A stretch of DNA of 64,000 nucleotides. Source: Cupriavidus necator (GTDB taxonomy: Bacteria; Pseudomonadota; Gammaproteobacteria; Burkholderiales; Burkholderiaceae). Shown here piece after piece: positions 33,700 to 44,214 of this stretch. The stretch lies in assembly GCA_022041995.1 (NCBI GenBank), contig CP074381.1:2852001-2916000 (forward strand). Direction: 5' to 3'. The notes under the pieces are model-generated. The model was not told the origin of the DNA, ran no database searches, and saw only the letters and a program-made list of their open reading frames with translations. The translations under genes and the position numbers were made by a program. Within the stretch, counting starts at the first letter, position 1; each line of letters opens with the position of its first letter.

Positions 33700-33775
33700 T
33701 GGAGCGGGAGACGAGTCTCGAACTCGCGACCTCAACCTTGGCAAGGTTGCGCTCTACCAACTGAGCTACTCCCGC
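33700..33775 (-). tRNA. tRNA-Gly(GCC), copy 1
   Basis: Identical in sequence to the copy at 33565-33640, 59 bp upstream of it in the transcribed direction. The spacer between them is unrelated to flanking DNA, so this is an ordinary tandem tRNA pair. Confidence 0.93.
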
Positions 33776-33947
33776 AGGGGCACTACCGAAATCCAACTAA
33801 GGTGATTTATGCCGCAACACGCTGCTATCTCACAACATCCTGCGCTAAACCAACCTTATCTCGCTGCTTTCGCTTGCGTCGTCAGCAACGAGAATGAGAT
33901 TATGCAAAGAACTGCTCTCGCCGTCAACACCTTTTCAAAAATTCTTT

Positions 33948-34547
33948 TCACTTCTGCGCGCCGGCGCGCGCCACGATCCCGCTGCGCTCGCGGATCTGCG
34001 GCCAGGCAAGCTTCATGTAATAGAACATCGACCACAGCGTCAGCACCGCCGCCACGTAGATCATCCACGTGCCGAGCAGGTGGGCATCGAAGCCAAGCAG
34101 GCGGTCGCTGTACAGCAGCAGCGGGATCGCCACCATCTGCACCGTGGTCTTGAGCTTGCCGAGGAAGTTCACCGCGACGCTCTTGGAAGCACCGATCTGC
34201 GCCATCCATTCGCGCAGCGCTGAAATGGTGATTTCGCGCCCGATGATCACCAGCGCGATCAGGTCCGTGACCCGGCCCAGCGCCAGCAGCGAAAGCAGCG
34301 CCGCGGTCACCATCAGCTTGTCGGCGACCGGGTCCAGGAAGGCGCCGAACGACGAAGTCTGGTTCCAGCGCCGTGCAAGGAAGCCGTCCAGCCAGTCCGT
34401 GACCGCGGCGATGATGAAGAACGCCGCCGCCGTCAGGTTCTTGGTGTGCATCGGCAGCCATGCGTCGGGCAGGTAGAAGACCCCTACCACCAGGGGAATC
34501 ATGGCGACGCGAAGCCAGGTCAGCAGGATCGGGAAATTGAAGGGCAT
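33948..34547 (-). CDS. pgsA: CDP-diacylglycerol-glycerol-3-phosphate 3-phosphatidyltransferase
   Basis: Inner-membrane enzyme making phosphatidylglycerol phosphate, the committed step to PG and cardiolipin. The 199 residues show several membrane helices and the full CDP-alcohol phosphatidyltransferase motif DG-x2-AR-x8-G-x3-D-x3-D (Asp54, Gly55, Ala58, Arg59, Gly68, Asp72, Asp76). It lies downstream of uvrC and upstream of tRNA-Gly/tRNA-Cys, the same order as uvrC-pgsA-glyW-cysT in enterobacteria. Confidence 0.95.
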   Translation of the reverse strand: MPFNFPILLTWLRVAMIPLVVGVFYLPDAWLPMHTKNLTAAAFFIIAAVTDWLDGFLARRWNQTSSFGAFLDPVADKLMVTAALLSLLALGRVTDLIALVIIGREITISALREWMAQIGASKSVAVNFLGKLKTTVQMVAIPLLLYSDRLLGFDAHLLGTWMIYVAAVLTLWSMFYYMKLAWPQIRERSGIVARAGAQK

Positions 34548-34660
34548 GGAACTCGGGCGGCGGGGACGGTAACCAATTTTGCGATTGTCGCCGATTTCCG
34601 GGCCAATCGACCATCATTGGCCAATTTCCCACCCCGCACCGCTCCCGCGGCCCCGCGCGC

Positions 34661-36721
34661 TCAGTGCAACTGTCGGTAGATCTCTTCGGCCAGGCCGCGT
34701 GAAATGCCTTCGACACTGGCCAGCTCATCGATGCTGGCGGCCATCACGCCGCGCAGCCCGCCAAAACGGGTCAGCAGCTTCTGGCGCCGGCGCGCGCCGA
34801 TACCCTCGATCTCTTCCAGCCGCGAAGTGGTGCGCGTCTTGGCGCGGCGCGCGCGCATGCCGGTGATGGCAAAGCGGTGCGCCTCGTCGCGGATCTGAGC
34901 CACCAGCATCAGCGCGGCGCTGCCCTGCCCCAGCTCCAGCGAGGGACGGCCATCGGCGAACACCAGCGTCTCCAGGCCGACCTTGCGGCCCTCGCCCTTG
35001 GCCACGCCGACCAGCAGCCCGATATCCAGCCCAAGCTCTTCGAACACCTGCCGCGCCACCTCGACCTGGCCCTTGCCGCCGTCGATCAGCACGATCTGCG
35101 GCACCTGCGCCGCGGCTTCGCTGCCGGCCTCCATGCCGCCATCTTCCTGGATCTGCTCGACCAGCTTCTGGTAGCGCCGCGTCAGCACCTGGCGCATGGC
35201 CGCGTAGTCATCGCCAGGGATGATGTCCTGGATGTTGTAGCGGCGGTATTCGCTGTTCTGCATGTCGTGGTGGTGGTACACCACGCACGACGCCTGGGTG
35301 GCCTCGCCGGCGGTATGGCTGATGTCGAAGCACTCCACGCGCAGCCGCGCCAGGTCTTCCAGGTCCAGCCCGATGGTTTCGGCCAGCGCGCGCGTGCGCG
35401 CCTCCTGGCTGCCCTGCTCGGCCAGCCGGCGCGACAACGCCAGCGCCGCGCCCTGCTGCGCCATCTCCAGCCAGACCTTGCGCTGGCCCTGCGGCTGGCG
35501 CACCAGCGTGACCTTGCGCCCGGCGTGCAGCGTCAGGGCCTCGAGCACCGTGGCATCGTCCGGCGCATGGCTGACGACGATGATAGGTGGCGCCGGTTGC
35601 TCCAGGTAGTGCTGCACCATGAAGGCCGACAACACCCGGGTGGCGATGCGGTCAACGGTCAGCGGCAGCGCGGCTGCGGCGCTGTCCGCCCCATCCTCGC
35701 GCTCCTCGGCGCGTTCGTCGGCATCCTCGACGATCATCGCCGCTTCGTCGGCATGGGCCGGGAAGTAGGCCTTGTCGCCCAGATGGCGGCTGCCGCGCAC
35801 CATGGCCAGGTTGACGCAGGCACGCCCGCCCTCCACCGCCACGGCGAGCACGTCGATGTCGCGCGCCTGCCCGCCCACCTCTTCCACCGCCTGGCGCTTG
35901 AGCACGGTCGACAGCGCCGCGATCTGGTCGCGCACGGCCGCGGCCTGTTCGAACTCCAGCCGCTCGGCGTGCTGCTCCATCTTGCCCTGCAGGCCTTCCA
36001 GCACCTCGGTCTGGCGGCCTTGCAGGAAGCGCGCCGCGTTGGCGACGTCGCGCGCGTAATCCTCTTCGCTGATGGCGTTGACGCACGGCCCGGTGCAACG
36101 ATGGATCTGGTGCAGCAGGCACGGCCGCGTGCGGTTGTTGAAGACGGTATCCTCGCAGGTGCGCAGCTGAAACACCTTCTGCAGGATCTGCATGCTCTCG
36201 CGCACCGCATAGGCGCTCGGGAACGGCCCGAAATACTGGTGCTTGCGGTCGGTGGCGCCGCGGTAATACGCCATGCGCGGGAAGCGGTGCCCGGTCAGCT
36301 TCAGGAACGGGTACGACTTGTCGTCGCGGAACAGGATGTTGTAGCGCGGCGCCAGCGCCTTGATCAGGTTGTTCTCAAGCAGCAGCGCCTCGGCCTCGGT
36401 GCGCACCACCGTGGTGTCGATGCGGGCGATACGCGCCACCATCATCGCGATGCGCGGCGACAGCTGGGTCTTGTTGAAATAGCTCGACACCCGCTTCTTC
36501 AGGTCGCGCGCCTTGCCCACGTACAGCACATTGCCGGCCGCGTCGAAATAGCGGTACACGCCCGGCAGGCCGGGCAGGCGGGAAATGACCGGGCGGGGAT
36601 CGAACGGCTCCGGCGGCGCTTCAGCAGCCGCCTCGGCAGTCACCTCGGCTGGCCGGACGGCCGGCGTTTCGGGCGGAACTTCGTCGGCGGGTTTCGGGGA
36701 ATCGGGTTGCTGGTCGGACAT
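34661..36721 (-). CDS. uvrC: Excinuclease ABC subunit C
   Basis: Nuclease subunit of UvrABC nucleotide excision repair, making both incisions around a lesion. The 686 residues carry, after a ~45-residue acidic Pro/Glu-rich extension, the GIY-YIG domain ([20 protein letters not shown]), a Cys cluster ([15 protein letters not shown]), the UVR coiled coil ([20 protein letters not shown]), the RNase H-like domain ([19 protein letters not shown]) and C-terminal helix-hairpin-helix repeats ([13 protein letters not shown]). The N-terminal extension is longer than in E. coli. The stop lies 113 bp from pgsA. Confidence 0.96.
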   Translation of the reverse strand: MSDQQPDSPKPADEVPPETPAVRPAEVTAEAAAEAPPEPFDPRPVISRLPGLPGVYRYFDAAGNVLYVGKARDLKKRVSSYFNKTQLSPRIAMMVARIARIDTTVVRTEAEALLLENNLIKALAPRYNILFRDDKSYPFLKLTGHRFPRMAYYRGATDRKHQYFGPFPSAYAVRESMQILQKVFQLRTCEDTVFNNRTRPCLLHQIHRCTGPCVNAISEEDYARDVANAARFLQGRQTEVLEGLQGKMEQHAERLEFEQAAAVRDQIAALSTVLKRQAVEEVGGQARDIDVLAVAVEGGRACVNLAMVRGSRHLGDKAYFPAHADEAAMIVEDADERAEEREDGADSAAAALPLTVDRIATRVLSAFMVQHYLEQPAPPIIVVSHAPDDATVLEALTLHAGRKVTLVRQPQGQRKVWLEMAQQGAALALSRRLAEQGSQEARTRALAETIGLDLEDLARLRVECFDISHTAGEATQASCVVYHHHDMQNSEYRRYNIQDIIPGDDYAAMRQVLTRRYQKLVEQIQEDGGMEAGSEAAAQVPQIVLIDGGKGQVEVARQVFEELGLDIGLLVGVAKGEGRKVGLETLVFADGRPSLELGQGSAALMLVAQIRDEAHRFAITGMRARRAKTRTTSRLEEIEGIGARRRQKLLTRFGGLRGVMAASIDELASVEGISRGLAEEIYRQLH

Positions 36722-36813
36722 TGGGGACGGTGACCGCTACACGGCCTGCGCGCATTAAAACGGCATGGCCTCTAAAATCGCAAGTTTAGAGCAATTCAGC
36801 GCGCGCCCCGCCC

Positions 36814-37992
36814 ATGCGCCCCTCACCTGTCATGCCTATCCGCTCCTGGGACATCTTCTGCACCGTGATCGACAACTTCGGCGACATCGGCGTCTGCTGG
36901 CGGCTGGCCCGCCAGCTCGCGCAGGAGCACGGGCACGCGGTGCGGCTGTGGGTCGATGACCTGGCGAGCTTCGCGCGGCTGGCGCCGGAATTCGATACCG
37001 GCACCACCGTGCAGCGCCTGGCGGGCGTGGAGATTCGTCCGTGGCGGCCGGGTGGCGATAGCGACGTGGATGACACCGCCGGGGTCGGGCCACACGATGC
37101 CGTCATCGAAGCTTTCGCCTGTGATGTGCCGCAAGCCTTCCTGGCCCGCATGGCCGCGCGCGATCCCAAACCCGCCTGGATCAATCTGGAATACCTGAGC
37201 GCCGAGCCGTGGGTGCGGGAGCATCATGCGATGCCTTCGCCCCATCCGCGGCTGCCGCTGGTGAAGCATTTCTTCTTCCCCGGCTTCGAGCCGGGCACCG
37301 GCGGCCTGCTGCGGGAATCGATACTGGGCGCGCAGCGCGCCGCCTTCCTCGGCGGCACGGCCGCCCAGGCGGCCTTGTGGCACCGGCTGAGCGTGACACC
37401 CCGGCCCGATGCGCTGCGCGTGAGCCTGTTTACCTACCGCAACCCGGCTCTGCCCGCGCTGCTGGAGCAATGGCGCGATGCCGCCGAGGCGGTCCATTGC
37501 CTGGTGCCCTCAGGCCTGGCCGCTGACCAGGCCGCCGAATGGCTGGGCGCCCCGCTGCGGATTGGCGACCCGGTGGAACGCGGCAGCCTGTGCGTGCAGC
37601 TGATTCCTTTCGTACGCCAGGAGCACTTTGACGAACTGCTGTGGGCGTGTGACCTCAACTTCGTGCGCGGCGAGGATTCCTTCGTGCGCGCGCAGTGGGC
37701 GGCGCGGCCCCTGGTCTGGCACATCTATCCGCAGGACGACGCTGCGCACCGGTTCAAGCTGGACGCCTGGCTCGACCTGTTCCGCCAGGGCGGCGTGGCG
37801 CCGGAGGGAGCATCCGCGCTGACGGACTTCTGGCACGCCTGGAACGGCTACGGCAATGCTGTCGACTGGGCGCGCCTGCGTGCGCAGCTGCCGGCACTTG
37901 CCGCGATCGCTCCGCGCTGGGAGCGGCGTTTGCAGCACCCCGGCGACCTTGCCGCCAACCTGGTGGCATTTTGCGAAAATCAGGTAAAATAA
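36814..37992 (+). CDS. earP: EF-P arginine rhamnosyltransferase EarP
   Basis: GT-B-fold inverting glycosyltransferase that adds rhamnose from dTDP-rhamnose to an arginine of EF-P. The 392 residues begin with SWDIFCTVIDNFGDIGVCWR, the family's conserved start including the Asp-rich DNFGDIG loop, and contain FVRGEDSFVRAQWA and PLVWHIYPQ near the donor site. It is followed 205 bp later by efp, the usual pairing. Met at 36832 is an alternative start, close to the family N-terminus. dTDP-rhamnose synthesis genes are not in this window. Confidence 0.93.
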   Translation: MRPSPVMPIRSWDIFCTVIDNFGDIGVCWRLARQLAQEHGHAVRLWVDDLASFARLAPEFDTGTTVQRLAGVEIRPWRPGGDSDVDDTAGVGPHDAVIEAFACDVPQAFLARMAARDPKPAWINLEYLSAEPWVREHHAMPSPHPRLPLVKHFFFPGFEPGTGGLLRESILGAQRAAFLGGTAAQAALWHRLSVTPRPDALRVSLFTYRNPALPALLEQWRDAAEAVHCLVPSGLAADQAAEWLGAPLRIGDPVERGSLCVQLIPFVRQEHFDELLWACDLNFVRGEDSFVRAQWAARPLVWHIYPQDDAAHRFKLDAWLDLFRQGGVAPEGASALTDFWHAWNGYGNAVDWARLRAQLPALAAIAPRWERRLQHPGDLAANLVAFCENQVK

Positions 37993-38197
37993 CCGGTTGA
38001 TCCAAATGGCGACCGGGCCGGAGAACCAGGGTCTTGCCCAGGCATTGAAACAACCTAGGGCAAAGGCCTGAAAGCAAGCTGGGCACGGGGTCGCGAGCGC
38101 GTGGATCCTGGCTCTCGCGGGCTTACCGCGGGCACGCCGGCAGCGCGCCTTCGCCATTCCAAATTCCTAGACTTAATTTTTCAGGAAATCAGTTCAG

Positions 38198-38758
38198 ATG
38201 AAAATCGCACAGGAACTCCGCGTCGGTAACGTGTTCATGATCGGCGGCGATCCGATGGTCGTGCAGAAGGCCGAGTACAACAAGTCGGGCCGCAACGCCG
38301 CTGTGGTCAAGATGAAGTACAAGAACCTGCTGACGGACGCACCGGGCGAGTCGGTGTTCAAGGCCGACGACAAGTTCGAAGTCGTGGTGCTGGAGCGCCG
38401 CGAATGCACCTACTCGTACTTCGCTGACCCGATGTACGTGTTCATGGACGCCGACTACAACCAGTACGAAGTCGAGCAGGACAGCATGGGCGACTCGCTG
38501 AACTACCTCGAAGACGGCATGACCGTGGAAGTGGTGTTCTACAACGACAAGGCCATCTCGGTTGAAATGCCGACCACGCTGGTCCGTGAAATCGTCTACA
38601 CCGAGCCGGCCGTCAAGGGCGACACCTCGTCGGGCAAGGTGCTCAAGGGCGCCAAGATCAACACCGGCTTCGAGCTGCAAGTGCCGCTGTTCTGCAACAT
38701 CGGCGACAAGATCGAAATCGACACCCGCACCGGCGAATACCGCAGCCGCGCCAACTAA
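38198..38758 (+). CDS. efp: Elongation factor P, arginine-32 type
   Basis: Translation factor that relieves ribosome stalling at polyproline runs. The 186 residues contain the KOW-like N-terminal domain and two OB folds. The tip loop reads [10 protein letters not shown], with Arg at position 32 where lysine-type EF-P has Lys, matching the subfamily modified by EarP. A GGAAA ribosome site precedes the ATG. The 205-bp gap from earP is long enough for its own promoter, and it ends at a strong hairpin. Confidence 0.97.
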   Translation: MKIAQELRVGNVFMIGGDPMVVQKAEYNKSGRNAAVVKMKYKNLLTDAPGESVFKADDKFEVVVLERRECTYSYFADPMYVFMDADYNQYEVEQDSMGDSLNYLEDGMTVEVVFYNDKAISVEMPTTLVREIVYTEPAVKGDTSSGKVLKGAKINTGFELQVPLFCNIGDKIEIDTRTGEYRSRAN

Positions 38759-38800
38759 GGCACTGGCGCCACCCCGCTGCAACGCGGGGCCGGTCAATCA

Positions 38801-38826
38801 AAAATGGCAGCCTCGGCTGCCATTTT
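38801..38826. terminator. Bidirectional terminator between efp and nagZ
   Basis: A 12-bp stem AAAATGGCAGCC/GGCTGCCATTTT with a minimal loop has an A-run and T-run on opposite sides, between convergent genes. Confidence 0.85.
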
Positions 38827-38846
38827 TGTTGCGCGCGACCCGCCGT

Positions 38847-39895
38847 TCAGGCGACCAGGTCGTATTCCTTCAGCGTGCGCAGCGCGGCGCGGTATTCGCC
38901 CTCCTGCTGTAGCTTGTTCCAGTCCATCGCCTTGCGGCGGGCGAACAGCTTGCGGATGCGGCGCTGCGAGGCCTTGTCGATGCCCGCGTCGAGTTCGCTC
39001 AGCAACTGGTCGGCACGCTCGGGTGGTTGCAGATCAGCACCATGTCGCAGCCTGCGCTCAGCGCGGCACGCGCGGCCTCGGTGACATTGCCGGCGACACT
39101 GGCGCCTTCCATGCTGAGGTCGTCGCTGAAGATCACGCCCTCGAAGCCCAGCTGTGCGCGCAGCACGTCCTGCAGCCAGTAGCGCGAAAAGCCGGCCGGG
39201 TTCGGGTCGACCTTGGGGTAGATCACGTGCGCCGGCATCACCGAAGACAGCGACAGCCCCATCCACTCGTACGGGCGCGCATCCTGCGCCAGGATCTCGT
39301 CCAGCGAGCGCTCGTCGACCGGAATCGCCACGTGCGAATCGGCCTCGACGTAGCCGTGGCCTGGGAAGTGTTTGCCGCAGTTGCTCATGCCGGCCAGCAG
39401 CAAGCCGTGGTTCAGATGGCCCGCCAGCATCGACACCACGCGCGGATCGGCGTGGAAAGCGCGGTCGCCGATCACGGCGCTGCGGCCGTAGTCCAGATCC
39501 AGCACCGGGGTGAAGCTCAGGTCGATGTCGCAGGCGCGCAGCTCGGCGGCCAGCACGTAGCCGCAGGCGACTGCCGCCTTGGTCGCGGCCAGCACGTCGC
39601 GCTCCCACAGTTCGCCCAGGCGGTGCATCGCCGGCAGGTGGGTGAAGCCGTCGGTCTTGCAGCGCTGCACGCGCCCGCCTTCATGGTCGATGCAGATCAG
39701 CACGTCGTCGCGCACTGCGCGGATGGCACGCGTCAGCGCCTGCAGTTGCGCGCGCGACTCGAAATTGCGCGCGAACAGGATCACGCCGCCGGTCAGCGGA
39801 TGCGCGATGCGGCGCGCGTCCTCCGCGTCGAGCTGCTTGCCGGCGACGTCGAGGACCACCGGGCCCGGCCGCTTGCCGGAGTTCTTCTTGGACAT
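38847..39895 (-). pseudogene. nagZ: Beta-N-acetylhexosaminidase NagZ, frameshifted near the C-terminus
   Basis: Cytoplasmic glycosidase of peptidoglycan recycling that removes GlcNAc from anhydromuropeptides. Family 3 motifs are intact: LTGGVILFARNF, IDHEGGRVQR, KHFPGHGYVEADSHV and FSDDLSMEGA. The frame breaks after GCDMVLICNHP: the codons then read SVPTSC and stop at 38999, while the expected ERADQLLSELDAGID and the rest continue in another frame to 38847. One extra C in the CCC run (plus-strand 39021-39023) restores a ~350-residue protein. If real, the last ~50 residues are lost. It is the last gene of the pdxJ-acpS-nagZ unit. Confidence 0.85.
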
Positions 39896-39923
39896 GGAAG
39901 TTGTTGGATTCACAAGGCTGTAG

Positions 39924-40331
39924 TTAGGAAGCCGCCCCGCCCGCACGCTCGGCAATGGCGAAGGCAACGGCAAAGTCATGCTCGTCACTGACACTGACCC
40001 GCACGGTGAGCCCGCGTTCCGCCAGCCATGCGGCCAGCTCGCCATGGCACACCGGCGTGGGCTCGCCGGACGGCAGGTTCATCAGCTCCATCGCGCGCCA
40101 CGTCATCGGCCAGCGCATGCCCAGGCCGATGGCCTTGGAGAAGGCTTCCTTGGCCGCGAAGCGCGTGGCCAGGAAGGCCAGCCCGCGCTTTTCGGAACGC
40201 GCCTTGCGGGCGTGGTACTTGGCCAGCTCATCGGGGCCCAGCACCTTCTCGGCGAAACGGCCGTCGGTGCGTTCCATCACGCCCTGCACGCGGGCGATCT
40301 GGATGATGTCGGTGCCGACGCCGTAGATCAC
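39924..40331 (-). CDS. acpS: Holo-[acyl-carrier-protein] synthase
   Basis: Transfers 4'-phosphopantetheine from CoA to the Ser of ACP. The 135 residues begin [15 protein letters not shown] with the Mg-binding Asp, and contain [12 protein letters not shown] with the catalytic Glu. The start is GTG at 40331, overlapping the pdxJ stop by 4 bp; the frame is open far upstream but that is pdxJ sequence in another frame. Its target acpP lies at 53624-53863. Confidence 0.94.
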   Translation of the reverse strand: MIYGVGTDIIQIARVQGVMERTDGRFAEKVLGPDELAKYHARKARSEKRGLAFLATRFAAKEAFSKAIGLGMRWPMTWRAMELMNLPSGEPTPVCHGELAAWLAERGLTVRVSVSDEHDFAVAFAIAERAGGAAS

Positions 40332-41110
40332 GCCGGGGCGCCCGCGGCAGGGTAGCGCGTGCCCAGGCGCGCGGCGACCATGATCGCCTTCATCTCGCGC
40401 ACCGCATTCTCCCAGCCTGCGAACACCGCATGCGCCACGATCGCGTGGCCGATGTTCAGCTCCTTGATGCCGGGCAGCGCGGCGATCGGCTGCACATTGG
40501 TGTAGTGCAGGCCATGGCCGGCGTTGACTACCAGGCCGTGCTTCTGGCCGGCATCGACGCCATCCGCGATGCGGCGGAACTCGATCGCCTGCTGGTCCGG
40601 CGTATGCGCGTCGGCATAGGCGCCGGTATGCAGCTCGATCACCGGCGCGCCGCACGCGGCCGCGGCGGCGATCTGGTCAGCATCGGCGTCGATAAAGAGC
40701 GACACGCGGATGCCGGCACCGGCCAGCTGCGCGCATGCCGCCTTGACCTGCTCGAAACGCCCGGCCACATCCAGCCCGCCCTCGGTGGTCACTTCCTCGC
40801 GGCGCTCTGGCACCAGGCAGACATCCTGCGGACGGATCTCGCAGGCGATGGCGAGCATCTCCTGCGTGATCGCGCATTCCAGGTTCATGCGCGTGGCCAG
40901 TTGCGGGCGCAGCGCGCGCACGTCGGCATCGCGGATATGGCGGCGGTCTTCGCGCAGGTGCAGCGTGATCAGGTCGGCGCCGGCCTGTTCCGCCAGCAGC
41001 GCGGCACGGATGGGATCAGGGTACACGGTGCCGCGCGCGTTGCGCAGCGTGGCCACGTGGTCGATATTGACGCCAAGGTCGATGACGCCCGGATTTGCGT
41101 GGAAGATCAT
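40328..41110 (-). CDS. pdxJ: Pyridoxine 5'-phosphate synthase
   Basis: Condenses 3-amino-2-oxopropyl phosphate with deoxyxylulose 5-phosphate in vitamin B6 synthesis. The 260 residues form a TIM barrel with [33 protein letters not shown] and [13 protein letters not shown], all family hallmarks. ATG at 41110 was chosen over the long open frame to 41416 because the family begins at once with [10 protein letters not shown]. It lies between recO (41 bp) and acpS (4-bp overlap). Confidence 0.95.
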   Translation of the reverse strand: MIFHANPGVIDLGVNIDHVATLRNARGTVYPDPIRAALLAEQAGADLITLHLREDRRHIRDADVRALRPQLATRMNLECAITQEMLAIACEIRPQDVCLVPERREEVTTEGGLDVAGRFEQVKAACAQLAGAGIRVSLFIDADADQIAAAAACGAPVIELHTGAYADAHTPDQQAIEFRRIADGVDAGQKHGLVVNAGHGLHYTNVQPIAALPGIKELNIGHAIVAHAVFAGWENAVREMKAIMVAARLGTRYPAAGAPA

Positions 41111-41151
41111 GCGAGCAGGTGCAGGAGTAAGTCGGGTGGTTCTTGAATCGG

Positions 41152-42045
41152 TCAGAGATACTGCAGGTCGATCAGAATCTGGCGCGTTTTCAGCGGCGCG
41201 CCTTGCAGATAATAATGCAGCAGGAACCGCATCAGCGCGCGGCTTTGCGCGGCGGTCTGCGCGCGGCTGTAATCGTCCTGCGCCATGTCCAGCAATGTCT
41301 GGCCAGTTACCACCGGCCACGACGACGGGTCGCTCGGCTGCGCGCGGCGCACGCCGCGCTCTGGCTGGTAGACATAGTCCAGGCCCGGCTGGACCCGCTC
41401 GCCGGTGCTCAGGCACTGGTCAAAGGCCACCGCGAAGCCGGTTTCCTGCAGCAGCACGCGTTCAAAGCTGCGCAGCACCAGCCCGGCCTGCTCGCCGTGC
41501 GCCAGCCGCGTCAGCGTCGTCAGGTAATGGCGGAACAAGGCCGGATGCGCGTCCTCGCGCGGGCAGAAGCGCATCAGCAGCTCGTTCAGGTAGAACGCCG
41601 ACAGCAGCGCGTCGCCGGCCAGCGGCGGCATGCCGCCGACCCACTCGGCCTTGGTGAGCGTCTTGACCTCACCGCGGCCGCTCCACGATACGGAGACCGG
41701 GTGGAAGTGCTGCAGCACCGCGCGCAGCGCCGAATGGGGGCGCTTGGCACCCTTGGCCACCATCGAGATGCGGCCGTAGTCGCGCGTGAAGACGTCGAGG
41801 ATCAGGCTGGTTTCGCGGTACGGCCAGGCGTGCAGGACGAAGCCGGGCTGTTCGGCCACGCGCGACTCGGGCCGGGCCGGCACGATCCGCATGGCGCGGT
41901 CCATCATCGCGCGCGCGGCCGCGTCGGCCATGCCGGGCAATGCCTTGCTGTCGAGCAGTTCGGCGGCCTCGTCGACCACCGGGTCGGCGCGCCGGGGCCG
42001 TGGCGCCGGCGCCGACGCGCGCGCGATGTCAGCCGTCTTGCTCAC
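41152..42045 (-). CDS. recO: DNA repair protein RecO
   Basis: Mediator of RecFOR-dependent RecA loading. The 297 residues include an N-terminal ~65-residue Ala/Arg/Pro-rich extension not seen in E. coli RecO, then the OB fold ([33 protein letters not shown]) and the helical domain. The zinc-finger cysteines of some RecO proteins are not evident. If the extension is not translated, Met codons nearer the OB fold could start it. It follows era by 19 bp within the lepB-rnc-era-recO-pdxJ run. Confidence 0.92.
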   Translation of the reverse strand: MSKTADIARASAPAPRPRRADPVVDEAAELLDSKALPGMADAAARAMMDRAMRIVPARPESRVAEQPGFVLHAWPYRETSLILDVFTRDYGRISMVAKGAKRPHSALRAVLQHFHPVSVSWSGRGEVKTLTKAEWVGGMPPLAGDALLSAFYLNELLMRFCPREDAHPALFRHYLTTLTRLAHGEQAGLVLRSFERVLLQETGFAVAFDQCLSTGERVQPGLDYVYQPERGVRRAQPSDPSSWPVVTGQTLLDMAQDDYSRAQTAAQSRALMRFLLHYYLQGAPLKTRQILIDLQYL

Positions 42046-42064
42046 TGGTCGCTCGCCTGTTTGC

Positions 42065-43003
42065 TCACTCGTAGCCGTACGCGCGCAGCCCTGCCTCGTT
42101 GTCGGCCCAGCCGCTCTTCACCTTGATCCACATTTCCAGGTAGACCTTGCCGTCGAACAGCTTTTCCATGTCCAGGCGCGCCTCGGTGGAGATCTGCTTG
42201 AGCTTGGCGCCCTTGTTGCCGATGATCATGGCCTTGTGCGCATCGCGTTCGACCAGGATGGTGGCAAAGACGCGGCGCAGGCGGCCTTCGGTCTCGAACT
42301 TGTCGATGATCACGGTGCTGGTGTACGGCAGCTCGTCGCCGGTCCAGCGGAACACCTTCTCGCGGATGATCTCCGAGGCCAGGAAGCGCTCGCTGCGGTC
42401 GGTCATGGCGTCGGCGTCGTACATCGGCTCGCCTTCCGGCAGGTAGGGCCGGAGGATCCCGAACAGGCGCGCGATATGGTCATGGGTCTTGGCCGTCATC
42501 GGCACCACTTCGCGGAACGGGAACTGCTGCCCCATCTTTTCCAGGAAGGGCATCATCACTTCCGAGCGGTTCTCGCCGTTGACGCGGTCCAGCTTGTTGG
42601 CGATCAGCAGCACCGGCGTATTCTTCGGCAGCAGCGACAGCACCTTCTCGTCGTCGGCGCCGTAGTAGCCCGCCTCGACCACGAACAGGACCAGGTCCAC
42701 CGACGACAGCGTGGACGTGACCGCGCGATTCAGCGAACGGTTCAGCGCGCTGGCGTGGCGGGTCTGAAAGCCCGGCGTGTCGACGAACACATACTGCGCG
42801 TCATCCGTGGTCTGGATGCCGACGATGCGGTGCCGCGTGGTCTGCGCCTTGCGCGAGGTGATGCTGATCTTCTGGCCGACCAGCGCGTTCATCAGCGTGG
42901 ACTTGCCCACGTTGGGGCGGCCAACGATGGCCACGGTGCCGCAGCGGAACGCCGCGGCCGGGGTATCCGCCGCGTCTTGCTGCGGATGGGTAGATTCGGT
43001 CAT
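42065..43003 (-). CDS. era: GTPase Era
   Basis: Essential GTPase for 16S rRNA maturation and 30S assembly. The 312 residues hold G1 [13 protein letters not shown]3 DTPGF, G4 NKLD and a C-terminal KH domain ([17 protein letters not shown]). A ~25-residue N-terminal extension precedes the G domain. It overlaps the rnc stop by 4 bp, the classical rnc-era coupling. Confidence 0.96.
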   Translation of the reverse strand: MTESTHPQQDAADTPAAAFRCGTVAIVGRPNVGKSTLMNALVGQKISITSRKAQTTRHRIVGIQTTDDAQYVFVDTPGFQTRHASALNRSLNRAVTSTLSSVDLVLFVVEAGYYGADDEKVLSLLPKNTPVLLIANKLDRVNGENRSEVMMPFLEKMGQQFPFREVVPMTAKTHDHIARLFGILRPYLPEGEPMYDADAMTDRSERFLASEIIREKVFRWTGDELPYTSTVIIDKFETEGRLRRVFATILVERDAHKAMIIGNKGAKLKQISTEARLDMEKLFDGKVYLEMWIKVKSGWADNEAGLRAYGYE

Positions 43004-43770
43004 TCCTTCAACCTGAGAGACAGCTGTGGGTCTTGCGGCACGGGTTGCTTGCGGGTCTTGCCGGTGCGCTCGGCGCGGCTGCGCTTGAGCAGCTGCGGCA
43101 CCAGCTTCTGGACTTCATCCAGCGCCAGCTTGGCGGCCGCCTGCTCGGCGGCGCGCCGCGAGGCGCCGGTGCCGAACACCCGGACTTCCAGTTTAGGCAC
43201 CGTGCACTCGACTTCAAACTGCTGGCTGTGCGCGGCCCCGTGTGTGGCGATTACGTTATATTGCGGCAGGGCAATCTTGTGGCCCTGCAGATATTCCTGC
43301 AGCAGGGTCTTGGCGTCCTTGCCCAGTGTGCGCGGATCGACCTGCTCCAGGATCGGGATATAGAGCTTGCGGATCAGCGCCCGGGCAGCATCGAAGCCGG
43401 CGTCCAGGAACACCGCGCCGACGATGGCTTCCAGCGCATCGGCCAGGATCGACGGGCGGCGAAAGCCGCCGCTCTTGAGTTCGCCCTCGCCCAGGCGCAG
43501 GGTATCGGACAACTGCAGCATCTGGGCGATCTCGTACAGCGCCTGCTGCTTGACCAGGTTGGCCCGCACGCGCGACAGGTCACCCTCGTCGAGCTTGCCG
43601 AACATGCCATAGAGCATGTCCGCCACGGCGCAGTTGAGCACCGAATCGCCCAGGAATTCAAGACGTTCGTTGTGCTGGGCGCTGTGGCTGCGGTGCGTCA
43701 GCGCCTGTTGCAGCAATTCGGGCTTGCTGAATCGGTAGCCGAGTCGTTGCTGCAAGGCGTCGAGGTTCAT
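43000..43770 (-). CDS. rnc: Ribonuclease III
   Basis: Cleaves double-stranded RNA in rRNA and mRNA processing. The 256 residues include the signature [18 protein letters not shown], the second acidic patch [18 protein letters not shown], and a dsRNA-binding domain ([19 protein letters not shown] ... [19 protein letters not shown]). A charged ~35-residue tail follows. It lies between the DUF4845 gene (1 bp) and era (4-bp overlap). Confidence 0.96.
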   Translation of the reverse strand: MNLDALQQRLGYRFSKPELLQQALTHRSHSAQHNERLEFLGDSVLNCAVADMLYGMFGKLDEGDLSRVRANLVKQQALYEIAQMLQLSDTLRLGEGELKSGGFRRPSILADALEAIVGAVFLDAGFDAARALIRKLYIPILEQVDPRTLGKDAKTLLQEYLQGHKIALPQYNVIATHGAAHSQQFEVECTVPKLEVRVFGTGASRRAAEQAAAKLALDEVQKLVPQLLKRSRAERTGKTRKQPVPQDPQLSLRLKE

Positions 43771-43771
43771 A

Positions 43772-44164
43772 TCAGTGCTGCGTTCCTGAATAGGTAATCA
43801 ACAGGCTCAGGGGTCCGTAGACGGGCACCTCGGTCCGGTACGAGAAATCGACCGCCTGGATGGTGCCGTTCTCATCTTCCCGGATCAGGAGGTCCTCGCC
43901 CTTGACTGCGGTAATCCGGTCGATGGCTGCCTGTTTTTCAAAAAAATCGACCACTTCGCGCTTGTTGGCGGCGCGCTGCTTGGCATAGCTGGCGGCGCGC
44001 TTGACCGAAAAATACTCCACCAGGCTCGGGATCGCGCGCAGGGCCGGCAAAGCCACCCCGATCACGAACACCACGATCACCAGCAGCGTCCAGACGGAAA
44101 ACCCGCCCATGCCTGCCCGGCGTCGTACCGGATTCCTGCCCCCCACCTTCCCAAATTGACCCAT
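43772..44164 (-). CDS. DUF4845 membrane protein
   Basis: A 130-residue protein of the DUF4845 family, with one N-terminal membrane helix ([19 protein letters not shown]) and a periplasmic domain ending in [13 protein letters not shown]. It occurs between lepB and rnc in many beta- and gammaproteobacteria; the role is unknown, though the position suggests a link to secretion or signal-peptide handling. The stop abuts the rnc start. Confidence 0.88.
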   Translation of the reverse strand: MGQFGKVGGRNPVRRRAGMGGFSVWTLLVIVVFVIGVALPALRAIPSLVEYFSVKRAASYAKQRAANKREVVDFFEKQAAIDRITAVKGEDLLIREDENGTIQAVDFSYRTEVPVYGPLSLLITYSGTQH

Positions 44165-44214
44165 GATGCGCTTGCCCTCGTTTTGCGTTGAGTGTTCTTG
44201 CGCCGCGGGGAATC

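Noticed and set aside
33565..33775. Two identical tRNA-Gly(GCC) genes considered as an assembly duplication
   Set aside because: The flanking spacers differ and tandem tRNA-Gly genes after pgsA are common, so this is an ordinary gene pair.
34877..36733. Long plus-strand open frame (618 codons) opposite uvrC
   Set aside because: Same shadow pattern; uvrC on the other strand has every family domain.
39015..39030. nagZ break considered as programmed frameshifting
   Set aside because: There is no slippery heptamer or clear downstream pseudoknot, and two similar single-base losses occur elsewhere in the window.
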